Source of the DNA: Microbacterium maritypicum
GTDB taxonomy: Bacteria; Actinomycetota; Actinomycetes; Actinomycetales; Microbacteriaceae
Direction of reading: 5' to 3'
Assembly: GCF_008868125.1 (NCBI RefSeq)
Contig: NZ_WAAQ01000001.1
Location: forward strand, 2,163,736-2,227,735
Length of the DNA: 64,000 bases
Within the stretch, counting starts at the first letter, position 1. Each line of letters begins with the position of its first letter. Below, in pieces: positions 51,267 through 61,936 of the stretch. The position numbers and the translations under genes were made by a program. The notes beneath the pieces are model-generated. The model saw only the letters and a program-made list of their open reading frames with translations. It was not told the DNA's origin and did no database searches.

Positions 51267-52894
51267 CGCCCGACCACCACCAGGTCGTTCTCCTCGAGCC
51301 CGCCATCGACGGCCGTCACCTCGACAGCGCCCTTTGCGGCGAGCCCTGTCTCGACGACGACGAGCCTCGTCTTCGCATCCTTGCCTTCACGGGGATCGGA
51401 CTCGACGACCTCCACACGGGATTCGCCGCCCGGCCCGGCAGTGAGTGCGGCGAGAGGAACGGAGAGCACGTCTCCGTCTGTCGCGCCGATCGCGAGCTTC
51501 ACCCGCACGTTCTTCCCCTGCAGCTGCGTGATCTGCTCGGGCGTGAGCGGATCGGGATCGAGGAGCACCTCCCACCGCGCCTTGTTGTCCTTGCCCGCCT
51601 TCAGCTCCGAGATCACGGCACGATGCGCCGTCCCGTCTGGGAGTTCGAACGACCCTTCCGCTCCCGCGCTGAGAAGGGCGGCGTCCGCCTCGGCTGCGGC
51701 ACCGGTCAGACGCACCGTCGCTCCCGAGACGGTCATGGCCGAGCCCGACAGGACCGATCCGCGCTCGACGCCGACGGCGTCCACCCGGCGCGGGAGCTCA
51801 GTGAGGTAGAGCACCTCGCTCGCCGGCAGGTAGGGAAGCGCCTTCTGACGAGCCTCTTCGAGAGCCTGATTGGCAGAGGTCACCTGAGCGCGAGCCGAGT
51901 CGAGTGCCGAGCGCTGGGCGCTGGTGTCCCTGCCCTTGCGGAGCTCGTCTCGTTCGAGCTGGGCGGTCTGCAGATCCCATTGCGCCTGTTGCACGTCTCC
52001 ATCGCCGCCCTGTGCCTTGGCGAGAGCCTGCTGGGCCGCGGCGACCTTCACATCGGCCTGCCAGGTCTCGACGGCGCTGGGTCCGGCTCCTGCCTCGTTC
52101 AGCGCCTTCTGGGCCTCCGTGACTCCGGTCTGCGCCGCGCGGACCCCCTCCTCGGCGGCCCGCACGCCGTCGGACGCGCCGTCCTCGGGCGAGGGCACGG
52201 GATATCCCGCCTGCGCGTACAGCTGCGCGACCGCATCAGCCGTGGCCCGATCGAACACGTTCGAGTTCACGTCGCCGACGCCGATCCCGACGCTCGTGAG
52301 TGCCTGCTTCAGCTGGAGCACGTCCGGGCCGGAGACCCCGAACCGCAGCGTGCGGTACGAGGGGAGCTCACCCGGAAGCACGATGACCGGCCTCCCGACC
52401 ACCTCGAGGGCGATCGAGAGCGGGGTGAGAGTGGCTCCGACCTCAGGGACCTGACCCGTGACCACCGCCGCGCCGGAGAACGCCGACGTGTCGAGCTTCA
52501 CCTCGACCGCGTCCGCGTATCCGACATCCGCACGCAGCGTCACGTCGTTGCTGAGCGGGCCGAAATCGACCGGTGCCGTGACGAGGCCGGGTTCGGGTGC
52601 ATCGGCACTGGAGGCGTCCGGCGACATCAGGAAGCGGCCGACGAGCAGCCCCGCGACCAGGCACACCACGGCGATGAGCGCCACGATCCAGAGTGCACGA
52701 TTCCCCCGCAGCACCCGGCCCCACCCGCTTACGCGAGAGGTGTCCGCCTCCGTCGCCTTCTCCTCGGCATCGGGATCAGGCTCGGCGCCGTCGATGAGTT
52801 CGGAGAACGCCGTCGTCTCGGCCGTGGATGCGGCCGTGGATTCGGGTTCGGATTCGGTGGGGAGCTTCGTGGTCGGGGTATCGTCCTCGCGCAT
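51263..52894 (-). CDS. HlyD-like adaptor with peptidoglycan-binding domain
   Basis: The 543-residue protein has an acidic Ser/Glu-rich cytoplasmic N-terminus of about 55 residues and one helix (RALWIVALIAVVCLVAGLLV). The extracellular part shows a putative peptidoglycan-binding-like helix bundle (LQLKQALTSVGIGVGDVNSN, about residues 180-215), a long coiled coil of Ala/Gln/Glu (about residues 225-350) and a beta-barrel domain near the end (DGDVLSVPLAALTAGPGGES). This is the membrane-fusion arrangement of MacA-like proteins. It could link the transporter to the cell wall. ATG at 52894 is chosen; GTG at 52897 is possible. Confidence 0.88.
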   Translation of the reverse strand: MREDDTPTTKLPTESEPESTAASTAETTAFSELIDGAEPDPDAEEKATEADTSRVSGWGRVLRGNRALWIVALIAVVCLVAGLLVGRFLMSPDASSADAPEPGLVTAPVDFGPLSNDVTLRADVGYADAVEVKLDTSAFSGAAVVTGQVPEVGATLTPLSIALEVVGRPVIVLPGELPSYRTLRFGVSGPDVLQLKQALTSVGIGVGDVNSNVFDRATADAVAQLYAQAGYPVPSPEDGASDGVRAAEEGVRAAQTGVTEAQKALNEAGAGPSAVETWQADVKVAAAQQALAKAQGGDGDVQQAQWDLQTAQLERDELRKGRDTSAQRSALDSARAQVTSANQALEEARQKALPYLPASEVLYLTELPRRVDAVGVERGSVLSGSAMTVSGATVRLTGAAAEADAALLSAGAEGSFELPDGTAHRAVISELKAGKDNKARWEVLLDPDPLTPEQITQLQGKNVRVKLAIGATDGDVLSVPLAALTAGPGGESRVEVVESDPREGKDAKTRLVVVETGLAAKGAVEVTAVDGGLEENDLVVVGR

Positions 52895-53910
52895 CACTTG
52901 CTCTGCTCTGCAGCGGCCTTGAACGCCTCGAGCTCCGTCTTGTTCTCGGCGATGAACTTCTCCTCGAGCGCGAACTGGATCTCCAGGGACTTCGTCGCGA
53001 AGGAGGTCTTCTCGCGGCAGTCGAGATCGATGAGGGCCAGCTTCAGCTCCCGCTCCCCGAGCGCCTTCATCTCCGGGCTCTTGCTCGGGTCCTCGAAATC
53101 GGCGGCTTCGGTGTCGACAGGCTCCGAGCCGTCGCCGTAGGCCGTCTCATAGATCTTGTTCTGCTCCTCCATGATCGACTCCGCCGCCTCGGCCTGCTTC
53201 GTGAAGCCGGGCTCACCCTTGTCTGCCATGCACGACGCCCACTCCGCGTTGAGGTCGGCCAGCTCCGGGGACTCCTGCGACGCCGTCGTCAGCTCCTCCA
53301 TCTTCGTGCGCAGGGCGCTGAACTCCTCGGACTGCGTGATGTCGTCGCCCTGGACCTCATGCTGCGCCCATCCCTGGCAGCCGGCGTCCTCCCAGCTGTA
53401 CTCGTAGCTGCCGTCCTCGGCCATCTCGTCCTCCGCCGGGCTCGGGCCGTAGAGCGTCTCATAGAACGCGGTCTGCTCGGACTCCGAGAGCGAGGAGACG
53501 TAGTCGGCGTTGGGGTCGGAGTTCTCCTCCTCCGACGGGTTCTCCTCGACCTGCTCCGCGAACGGGCTGTTGACGTACCCGTAGCCGTACTTCTCGACCC
53601 ACTCCCGCTTCTCGGGCTCCCACTCGCCGCCATCCGAGATGACGGTGCCGTTGCTGGCGTTCGGCGTGTACTCGAACCCTTCGTCGGCCATGCACTGCGC
53701 GACCAGTTCCTCGACCTGGGCCTGCTCCTTTTCCATCTTCTTCTGCTGCTCCTCCTGCGAGAGATCTCCGCCCCACGCCGCAGAGAGGTACTGGCTCAGC
53801 GGCGAGTCCTCGTAGCTGAGCTTGTCGTCGGAGGACGCGCCTCCGCAGCCCGTGAGGATGAACACCATGGCGGACGCCGCGAGCGCGGCGAGAGGAACGG
53901 TGGAACGCAT
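52894..53910 (-). CDS. Secreted lipoprotein with acidic, coiled body
   Basis: The 338-residue protein begins with a lipoprotein signal (MRSTVPLAALAASAMVFILT, lipobox LTGC at about residues 19-22), so Cys22 would carry the lipid anchor outside the membrane. The rest is strongly acidic and helical (LSQEEQQKKMEKEQAQVEEL) and has pairs of cysteines that may form disulfides (QCMADEG, DAGCQGW, SCMADKG, LDCREK). No enzyme motif is recognised. It is the first gene of a four-gene operon with a HlyD-like adaptor, ATPase and permease. ATG at 53910 has AAAGGAG 9 nt upstream. Could be the substrate-binding or signal subunit. Confidence 0.88.
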   Translation of the reverse strand: MRSTVPLAALAASAMVFILTGCGGASSDDKLSYEDSPLSQYLSAAWGGDLSQEEQQKKMEKEQAQVEELVAQCMADEGFEYTPNASNGTVISDGGEWEPEKREWVEKYGYGYVNSPFAEQVEENPSEEENSDPNADYVSSLSESEQTAFYETLYGPSPAEDEMAEDGSYEYSWEDAGCQGWAQHEVQGDDITQSEEFSALRTKMEELTTASQESPELADLNAEWASCMADKGEPGFTKQAEAAESIMEEQNKIYETAYGDGSEPVDTEAADFEDPSKSPEMKALGERELKLALIDLDCREKTSFATKSLEIQFALEEKFIAENKTELEAFKAAAEQSK

Positions 53911-54021
53911 GCGAAAGACTCCTTTGTACGACCGAAGATGGCCGGAGCCCTCCACGCTAAATCGTCAGACGCGGGCCCCGCATCCACCTGTGGGATGATA
54001 AATCACGCGTCGTGAAGAATC

Positions 54022-54054
54022 GGGGCGATACCCCTGGCGCGTCCGATAACGGAC
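54022..54054. terminator. Candidate terminator hairpins after xerD
   Basis: Two small hairpins, GGGG/CCCC with loop CGATA (54022-54034) and GTCCG/CGGAC with loop ATAA (54041-54054), lie within 10-40 nt after the xerD stop on the minus strand. No U-tract; weak evidence. Confidence 0.35.
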
Positions 54055-54062
54055 CTCTCCCC

Positions 54063-54965
54063 TCAGCGCGCGCGGGGATGCGAGGTCGCGTAGATGTCGC
54101 GGAGGGCGTCGACCGAGACGTGGGTGTAGATCTGCGTGGTCGCGACGGAGGAATGGCCGAGCAGCTCCTGCACCACGCGCACGTCGGCACCTCCTTGCAG
54201 GAGATGCGTCGCGAACGAGTGCCGCAGGGTGTGCGGCGAGACATCGGTGGTGATCTGGGCGCGCTCGGCGGCGGCTCGGATGACCAGCCACGCGCTCTGG
54301 CGGGAAAGCGGGGCTCCACGAGCACCGAGGAAGAGTCGGGCCGATGCCCGTCCCTTCATGGCGAGCCCCGGGCGCACGCGCGTCAGATAGGCGTCCACGG
54401 CGGTGCGCGCGTAAGACCCCAGGGGCACGATGCGCTCCTTCGACCCTTTGCCCCTCAGCCGCAGGACATCGCCGTGAGCCAGATCGTCCACATCGAGGTC
54501 GATCGCCTCCGACACGCGCGCGCCGGTCGCGTAGAGGAGTTCGAGCAGAGCACGATCACGGATGCCGAGAGGTTCTTCGCCTGAGGGCGCCGAGAGAAGG
54601 CGCTCGACCTGTTCTATGGTCAGCGCCTTGGGAAGCCGTTGCGGCGCCTTCGGCGGACGGAGACGGGCGCTCGGGTCATCGACCTCGATGCCCTCCCGCG
54701 CCAGGAAGCGATGCCACCCTCGCACCGAGGACTGCAGTCTGGCCAGGCTCGTCGAGGCCGGGGGCGGCTCCGCCGAGGCCCGCTCACCGATGAACCGATC
54801 GATCACCGCGGGTGTCACCTCCGCGGTGTCACCGATCCCGTCGGCGACCAGCCACTCACGGTATGTCCCGAGGTCACGTCGGTACGCCGCGATCGTGTGC
54901 GCGCTCAGGCCGCGCTCGACTGTGACATGACGCAGGTAGGCGTCGAGGGCGCGCTCGAGCAGCAT
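54063..54965 (-). CDS. xerD: Site-specific tyrosine recombinase XerD
   Basis: The 300-residue recombinase resolves chromosome dimers at dif. An N-terminal SAM-like helical domain ([20 protein letters not shown], about residues 2-95) is followed by the catalytic domain. Catalytic residues visible are Arg in [16 protein letters not shown], Lys in [13 protein letters not shown], the [10 protein letters not shown] box and [15 protein letters not shown] with the tyrosine nucleophile. ATG at 54965 is 2 nt after the NUDIX stop. In many actinobacteria xerD is directly followed by parA-scpA-scpB; here an ABC operon of about 4.7 kb lies between. Confidence 0.94.
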   Translation of the reverse strand: MLLERALDAYLRHVTVERGLSAHTIAAYRRDLGTYREWLVADGIGDTAEVTPAVIDRFIGERASAEPPPASTSLARLQSSVRGWHRFLAREGIEVDDPSARLRPPKAPQRLPKALTIEQVERLLSAPSGEEPLGIRDRALLELLYATGARVSEAIDLDVDDLAHGDVLRLRGKGSKERIVPLGSYARTAVDAYLTRVRPGLAMKGRASARLFLGARGAPLSRQSAWLVIRAAAERAQITTDVSPHTLRHSFATHLLQGGADVRVVQELLGHSSVATTQIYTHVSVDALRDIYATSHPRAR

Positions 54966-54967
54966 CG

Positions 54968-55541
54968 TCAGCTCCGGTCGCGGAGCCTCTGTGCGGCTGC
55001 GAGCACACCGATCGCGAGGATGCCGTTGCGCATCCGCCCCTCGAGCACGGCGGAGACGGCCTCGGCCAGCGGCACCCACTCCACACGGATGTCCGCTTCC
55101 TCGTCTTCGCGATCGTGTGGCGATCCGGCCGATGCGACCCCGGTCGCGAGGAACAGGTGGATGATCTCGTCGTTCCCGCCGGGAGTCGTCCATGAGGAGA
55201 CCAGCGGCTCCCAGTGCGCGGCGACCAGGTCGGCCTCCTCGGCGAGCTCGCGTCGGGCGGCAGCGAGAGGCTCCTCCCCCTCCACGTCGAGCAGCCCGGC
55301 TGGAAGCTCCCAGTCACGGTGCCGGATCGGATGGCGATACTGCTGGATCAGCAGCACGCGCCCCTCGTCGTCGAGCGCGACGATCGCCACCGCGCCGGTG
55401 TGATCGACGTACTGCCGAACGATCTCGCCCTCGCCGTAGCGCACGCGGTCGGAGCGCACGTCCCAGACGCTGCCCCGGTAGACGAGGTCGCTGTGGAGAA
55501 CCTCCGGCTCGAAGGGCTCGTCCCGGAGGTTCTCCGTCGGC

Positions 55542-55549
<8 letters not shown>
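54968..55549 (-). CDS. NUDIX hydrolase, ADP-ribose pyrophosphatase type
   Basis: The 193-residue protein is a NUDIX hydrolase with the box [22 protein letters not shown] in its normal G-x5-E-x7-R-E-x2-E-E pattern. Upstream strands ([20 protein letters not shown]) and [20 protein letters not shown] match ADP-ribose pyrophosphatases. It would hydrolyse ADP-ribose to AMP and ribose 5-phosphate and may be a housekeeping cleaning enzyme. It overlaps pyrG by 8 nt and is 2 nt from xerD, so it belongs to the same operon. The same order is common in actinobacteria. Confidence 0.93.
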
Positions 55550-57236
<1,687 letters not shown>

Positions 57237-57253
57237 CACGGGCTTCGATCCTA

Positions 57254-58945
57254 TCAGGCAGTGGGGACGCGGAGGCTGAGAAGTTCGCGGGCATGGGTCA
57301 GAGCGGCATCGGAATCGGCGAGTCCCGACAGCAGACGCGCCATCTCGGCTTCCCGCTCCTCCCCCTCCAGACGCCGCACACTGGAGGCCGTGACCGCGCC
57401 GTCATTGGCTTTGACGACCGAGAGATGGTTGTTCGCGAAGGCAGCGACCTGTGCGAGATGCGTCACCGCGATGACCTGCGACTTCTCGGCGAGCCGGGCG
57501 AGTCGCCGCCCGACTTCGATGGCCGCCGCTCCGCCGATGCCCGCATCGACCTCGTCGAAGACGAAAGTCGGAACCGGGTCCGTCGCGGCGATCACCACTT
57601 CGATGGCCAGCATCACGCGCGAGAGCTCGCCACCGGACGCACCTTTCGAGACGGAGCGCGGCTCCGCACCGGGGTGAGGAGCGAGGAGGATCGCGACATC
57701 GTCGCGACCGTGCGCGCTCTCCGCTCCTTCGGAGACCACGACCTCCAGGCGCGCGTCCGGCATCGCGAGTGCGTGCAGCTCTTCGGTCACGGCCGCACCG
57801 AGCCGGGACGCGGCCTCGGTGCGCGCTGCCGTCAGGGCGTCGGCGTGTGCGTCGAGCTCGCTCCGCGCCGCATCCCGCTCGGCGATGAGGCGTTCGATGC
57901 GATCTCCGTCGTCATCGAGCTCGGCCAATCGAGCGGATCCGGTCTGCCAGAGGGCCAGGGCTTCGTCGAGAGATCCGTGCGCACGGATCAGGGTGCCGAG
58001 GGCGGCACGGCGTTCCTCGACGGCGGCGAGCTCATGCGGACCGGTCTCATCGAGGTCTGCGAGATAGGCGGAGAGGAGGCCGGCGGTGTCGGCGATCCGG
58101 TAGCCGATGTCGGCGAGGTTCTCCCCGATCGCGGTCAGCTGGGCATCGGACGCCCTCTCCAGCACGCGACGCGCCTCAGCGACGAGTGCCGAGGCATCGG
58201 GCTCGCCCTCTTCGTTCGAGAGCGCGCCGTGGGCGAGGGAGGCCGCGAGACGCAGCTCTTCGGCATTGGCGAGACGCTCCGCGCGCGCAGTGAGCTCCTC
58301 GTCCTCCCCCGGCTCGGGCGCCGTCGCCTCGATGAGGGCGATGGCCTCCCGAAGACGCGCGGCCTCTTCGGCTCGACGGTCCCGGTTCTCGGTGATCTCC
58401 GTGATCTCGGTGTCGAGGGTCCGCCAGTGTGCGAAGGCCTGGGCGTAACGGTCCACGGCGTCCGCGATCGGAGAGCCGCCGAAACGGTCGAGGGCATCGC
58501 GTTGAGCCGCGGCCGAGCGCAGACGCAGCTGCTCGGACTGGCCATGGACGACGACGAGCTCTTCCGCGAGCGACGAGAGCACACCGGCGGGGGCGGCGCG
58601 TCCCCCCACGCTCGCACGACTGCGGCCCTCCGCGCTGAGCGTGCGCGACACGTAGAGCTCTGCGCTCCCGGCTCCGACGGGCTCGAGCTCGCCACCGGCA
58701 TCGGCGACGATCTCCGCGACGATGCCGGCGGCGGGGACGATCCAGACGCCGGCCACAGATGCCTGTGCGGCGCCGGCACGCACCGCTCCGGAATCGGCAC
58801 GCTGACCCAGCAGCAGTCCGAGGCCGGTGACGACCATGGTCTTGCCCGCACCCGTCTCGCCGGTGATCGCGGTGAATCCGGGGCCGAGCGGCAACACGGC
58901 ATCGGCGATGACGCCGAGTCCCTGCATCCGCATCTCCTCGATCAT
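57254..58945 (-). CDS. recN: DNA repair protein RecN
   Basis: This is a 563-residue SMC-like ATPase involved in double-strand break repair. Walker A is [13 protein letters not shown] (about residues 27-39), Walker B is [14 protein letters not shown], and the signature is [17 protein letters not shown] central coiled-coil pair (residues 150-380) shows heptads such as [23 protein letters not shown] at 58945 has GAGGAG 6 nt upstream. It is 13 nt after nadK. Actinobacterial recN is often in this tlyA-nadK-recN-pyrG order. No LexA-like box is seen. Confidence 0.96.
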   Translation of the reverse strand: MIEEMRMQGLGVIADAVLPLGPGFTAITGETGAGKTMVVTGLGLLLGQRADSGAVRAGAAQASVAGVWIVPAAGIVAEIVADAGGELEPVGAGSAELYVSRTLSAEGRSRASVGGRAAPAGVLSSLAEELVVVHGQSEQLRLRSAAAQRDALDRFGGSPIADAVDRYAQAFAHWRTLDTEITEITENRDRRAEEAARLREAIALIEATAPEPGEDEELTARAERLANAEELRLAASLAHGALSNEEGEPDASALVAEARRVLERASDAQLTAIGENLADIGYRIADTAGLLSAYLADLDETGPHELAAVEERRAALGTLIRAHGSLDEALALWQTGSARLAELDDDGDRIERLIAERDAARSELDAHADALTAARTEAASRLGAAVTEELHALAMPDARLEVVVSEGAESAHGRDDVAILLAPHPGAEPRSVSKGASGGELSRVMLAIEVVIAATDPVPTFVFDEVDAGIGGAAAIEVGRRLARLAEKSQVIAVTHLAQVAAFANNHLSVVKANDGAVTASSVRRLEGEEREAEMARLLSGLADSDAALTHARELLSLRVPTA

Positions 58946-58958
58946 GACGTCTCCTCGA

Positions 58959-59879
58959 TCACGACGATGCCCCCGGGGCTTGGCCACGCCATCCTTCGAC
59001 GGGCAACTGGAACTTGCGCACGAGGCGATCGGTGAACGCCGTCGGATGCAGACGCGCGAGCCTGACCGGACGCGACGACCGACGCACCACGACGCGAGCG
59101 CCCGGCGGCAGGTCGTGCGAGCGCCGGCCGTCGCACCACAGAATGCCCGAGCCGTCGGTGCGCTCGAGCATCTCGATCGCGACGGAGGCATCGGGACTGA
59201 CGACGAGCGGCTTGGCGAACAGAGCGTGGGCGGACAACGGCACCACGGCGATCGCCTCGACGCTGGGCCAGATGACCGGGCCCCCGGCCGAGAAGTTGTA
59301 GGCGGTCGAGCCCGTGGGGGTGGACACGACCATGCCGTCGCAGCCGAAGCTCGACAGCGGTCGGCCGTCGATCTCGAGGACGACCTCGATCATCCGCTCT
59401 CGGCTCGCCTTCTCGACGGTGGCCTCGTTGAGGGCCCAGGTCTCGTAGACCACGGTGCCGTCGGCATCCTTCACACGCACCGACAGCGCCAGTCGCTCCT
59501 CGACCTCGTAGTCACGGTCGATGACACGACGCACGGCTTTGTCCATGTCGTCACGATCGATCTCGGCGAGGAAGCCGACGTGCCCCATGTTGATGCCGAG
59601 CACCGGTGCACCGCTGTCTCGCACGAGTTCCGCCGCACGCAGGATCGTCCCGTCACCGCCGAGCACGATGGCCAGTTCGAGGTCGGACGGGTCGACGGAG
59701 ACGCCGAGCACCTCGGTCTCGGCGAAGAACGGGTCGACGGCGACGAGGGCCTCGTGATCATCGGCGGCGAGGACGGGCCGTGCGTCCGCGTCTCTCAGCG
59801 CATCGATCACCCGGCGGGCGGCCTCGACGGTGTCCACACGGCCCGCGTGGGCGACGACCAGGATGCTGCGCTCGTTCAT
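58959..59879 (-). CDS. nadK: NAD kinase
   Basis: The 306-residue enzyme phosphorylates NAD to NADP. Family features: ELAIVLGGDGTILRAAEL (GGDG motif, about residues 74-91), GINMGHVGFLAEI, ETWALNEATVEKA with the NE/D motif, and DGMVVSTPTGSTAYNFSAGG. The start (MNERSILVVAHAG) overlaps tlyA's stop by 4 nt. The C-terminal basic end (RKFQLPVEGWRGQ) is longer than E. coli NadK but usual in actinobacteria. Confidence 0.96.
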   Translation of the reverse strand: MNERSILVVAHAGRVDTVEAARRVIDALRDADARPVLAADDHEALVAVDPFFAETEVLGVSVDPSDLELAIVLGGDGTILRAAELVRDSGAPVLGINMGHVGFLAEIDRDDMDKAVRRVIDRDYEVEERLALSVRVKDADGTVVYETWALNEATVEKASRERMIEVVLEIDGRPLSSFGCDGMVVSTPTGSTAYNFSAGGPVIWPSVEAIAVVPLSAHALFAKPLVVSPDASVAIEMLERTDGSGILWCDGRRSHDLPPGARVVVRRSSRPVRLARLHPTAFTDRLVRKFQLPVEGWRGQAPGASS

Positions 59880-60673
59880 CGTCCTCCTGCCAGTCGGTTG
59901 ATGCTGTCCAGCCATTCTGTCGGATTGCTTCCCCGGCCCGGCGCGAGATGCACGAGATACTCGGCGTTGCCGTGCGTTCCGAGGATCGGGGAGGGAAGGA
60001 TGCCGAGCATTCCGAGCCCTGCGTCCCAGGCGCTCCAGACCGTTCGCGCCACCGCATCCGCGCGCGTGGCGGGATCCGTGACCAGTCCCCCGCGGACGGC
60101 GGTGCGCCCGACCTCGAACTGGGGCTTCACGAGCAGCAGGATGTCGGATTCCGCTGTGCCGACGGCGGCGAGGGCGGGGAGGACGAGTTCGAGGGAGATG
60201 AACGAGAGGTCTCCGACGATGAGGTCGGGCGCCTCAGCCTCCCCCGTCGCAGCGGTGAGGTTCTCGCGAGTCATGTGACGCACGTTGTAGCCCTCGACGG
60301 CCACCACTCCCGGGTCGGCGGCGATGGTCGGGGCGAGCTGCCCGTGCCCGACGTCGACGGCGAGAACTCTGCGTGCTCCGCGTTCCCGCAGCACCTGGGT
60401 GAAGCCCCCGGTGGATGCGCCCATGTCGAGCGCGAGCCGCCCCTGGACCGGGATCGCGAAGCCGTCGAGACCGGCGATGAGCTTGTGGGCTGCGCGCCCG
60501 ACGTAGTGGTCGGCCCCGGCGATCGTGATCTCCGCCGCGTCGTCGACAGCAGTGGACGCCTTCACGACGGGGCGGCCGTCCACGCTCACGAGCCCCTCGG
60601 AGATGAGGGTGGCCGCGTGGCTGCGCGAACGGGCGAGTCCTCGGGCTGCGAGGGCGGCGTCGAGTCGCGTCAT
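59876..60673 (-). CDS. tlyA: TlyA family rRNA cytidine-2'-O-methyltransferase
   Basis: The 265-residue protein has an N-terminal S4 RNA-binding domain (RLDAALAARGLARSRSHAAT, then LISEGLVSVDGRPVV) and an FtsJ-like SAM methyltransferase domain with LALDMGASTGGFTQVLRERG, then LAVDVGHGQLAP and a DLSFISL motif. In Mycobacterium tuberculosis TlyA methylates C1409 in 16S rRNA and C1920 in 23S rRNA and gives capreomycin sensitivity. It overlaps the 58-residue gene by 4 nt and nadK by 4 nt. The lysine-aspartate-lysine-glutamate set is only partly visible. Confidence 0.94.
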   Translation of the reverse strand: MTRLDAALAARGLARSRSHAATLISEGLVSVDGRPVVKASTAVDDAAEITIAGADHYVGRAAHKLIAGLDGFAIPVQGRLALDMGASTGGFTQVLRERGARRVLAVDVGHGQLAPTIAADPGVVAVEGYNVRHMTRENLTAATGEAEAPDLIVGDLSFISLELVLPALAAVGTAESDILLLVKPQFEVGRTAVRGGLVTDPATRADAVARTVWSAWDAGLGMLGILPSPILGTHGNAEYLVHLAPGRGSNPTEWLDSINRLAGGR

Positions 60674-60846
60674 CGGGATCCCGAAGTCTCCCGCTGCTCG
60701 AGCTTCGCGCCGCTGTCGAGGCGACGTGAAAGCTCGTCGTGGAGGGCTGAGTACGCATCGGCTCGCGCCGGAAGCGGCTGCCCCTCGATCAGGCGCAGTC
60801 GACTCCACAGACCATCGGTCGGCGCGCTCGTCGTCTCATCGCTCAC
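60670..60846 (-). CDS. Small conserved protein upstream of tlyA
   Basis: The 58-residue protein (VSDETTSAPTDGLWSRLRLI...) is not recognised but is predicted to have a helical middle (YSALHDELSRRLDSGAKLEQ). Small ORFs of this type often precede tlyA in actinobacteria. GTG at 60846 is supported by TACAGT exactly 6 nt upstream (60853-60858 on the minus strand). The gene overlaps tlyA by 4 nt and opens the tlyA-nadK-recN-pyrG series, possibly as a leaderless first cistron. Confidence 0.72.
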   Translation of the reverse strand: MSDETTSAPTDGLWSRLRLIEGQPLPARADAYSALHDELSRRLDSGAKLEQRETSGSR

Positions 60847-60852
60847 GGTTCT

Positions 60853-60881
60853 ACTGTACGCGGCGCCTCCGACGCCGGAGG
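60853..60881 (-). promoter_or_regulatory. Leaderless promoter and small hairpin upstream of the tlyA operon
   Basis: On the minus strand TACAGT (60853-60858) ends 6 nt before the GTG at 60846. Just upstream is CCTCCG-ACGC-CGGAGG (60866-60881), a perfect 6-bp palindrome that could end the HAD gene transcript or bind a regulator. No convincing -35 box. Confidence 0.45.
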
Positions 60882-60898
60882 GAGCCACGCGAGCCGCC

Positions 60899-61936
60899 TC
60901 AGGGGCGATGGAACGGATCGTCGTACAGGCGCTCGGGTACCCGCAGCACGAACACCGGGGTCCCGGATGCCCAGATGGCGGCAGCGCCCGCGCGCAGCAG
61001 ATCGATCTGCTCACCGGACTCCGCGACGATCTCGACATCCGCTCCCGAGACGCGCACGGCGGCGCCGTTCACGTGGAACACACCGCCCTGCTCGATCACC
61101 TCGGGGTACGGGGCATGGAGCTCACGGAGGTCGCCGAGGATGTACGTGGGACGCGAACCCTCCGGCGCGGCCAGCACATGCTTCGGACGATCGATGCCCG
61201 TGAGCACCAGCACCGAGTCGATCCCGACACGACTCGCGCCCATGATGTCGGTGTCGAGGCGGTCCCCGATGAAGAGCGCCTTCTTCGCGCCGAAGCGCGC
61301 GAGGGCCTCACGGAAGATCGGCTCCTCCGGCTTCCCCGCGACCGTCGCGAGCCTGCCGATGGCCGTGTGCACGGCGGAGACGAGCGTCCCGTTGCCCGGC
61401 GCGACGCCGCGTTCGCGCGGAATCGTCCAGTCCGTGTTGGTGGCGATCCACGGGATGCCCCCTTCGTCCTCGGGAACCTTGAGCGCGTAGGCCGCCTCGG
61501 CGAGATCCGTCCATGCCACCTCGGGAGCGAACCCCTGCACGACAGCGCTCGGCGAGTCCTCGGCGCTTCGCGTGACCGTGTAGCCGGCCTTCTGCACCTC
61601 GTCGACCAGGCCGTCGCCGCCGATGACGAGGATCGTCGCCGGCGCGGGGACGATCTGCGCCATCAGTCGCATCGCGGCCTGCGGGCTGGTGACGACATCG
61701 GATGCCTGGACGCGCAGCCCGAGACTGCTCAAGTGCGCTGCGACCGAGGCATCCGTGCGTGCCGCGTTGTTCGTGATGTAGCCGAGCCGGGCCGACTTCG
61801 CCGCCTCGTTGAGGCTGTCCACCGCGAACGGCAGCGCGCCAGGCCCTGCGTACACCACACCATCGAGATCAGCGAGAACCGTGTCGACCCCGTCGAGCGG
61901 AGTGCGCGGGGATCGCTTCCGAGAGAACAGCGCCAC
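60899..61936 (-). CDS. HAD-IIA family phosphatase
   Basis: The 345-residue enzyme belongs to the NagD/p-nitrophenylphosphatase group of HAD hydrolases. Motif I is TVLADLDGVVYAGPGALPFA (the nucleophile Asp and the second Asp). Motif II is in LGYITNNAARTDAS, motif III is a lysine in KPEEPIFREALARFGAKKAL, and motif IV is FIGDRLDTDIMGASRVGID. The CAP domain lies between motifs II and III. Such enzymes dephosphorylate sugar phosphates or glycerol phosphate. GTG at 61936 overlaps the repeat protein's stop by 1 nt. The substrate is unknown. Confidence 0.93.
   Translation of the reverse strand: MALFSRKRSPRTPLDGVDTVLADLDGVVYAGPGALPFAVDSLNEAAKSARLGYITNNAARTDASVAAHLSSLGLRVQASDVVTSPQAAMRLMAQIVPAPATILVIGGDGLVDEVQKAGYTVTRSAEDSPSAVVQGFAPEVAWTDLAEAAYALKVPEDEGGIPWIATNTDWTIPRERGVAPGNGTLVSAVHTAIGRLATVAGKPEEPIFREALARFGAKKALFIGDRLDTDIMGASRVGIDSVLVLTGIDRPKHVLAAPEGSRPTYILGDLRELHAPYPEVIEQGGVFHVNGAAVRVSGADVEIVAESGEQIDLLRAGAAAIWASGTPVFVLRVPERLYDDPFHRP

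Noticed and set aside
54965..55193. Longer xerD start at 55193
   Set aside because: It would read 76 codons out of frame through the NUDIX gene; the family N-terminus begins at 54965.
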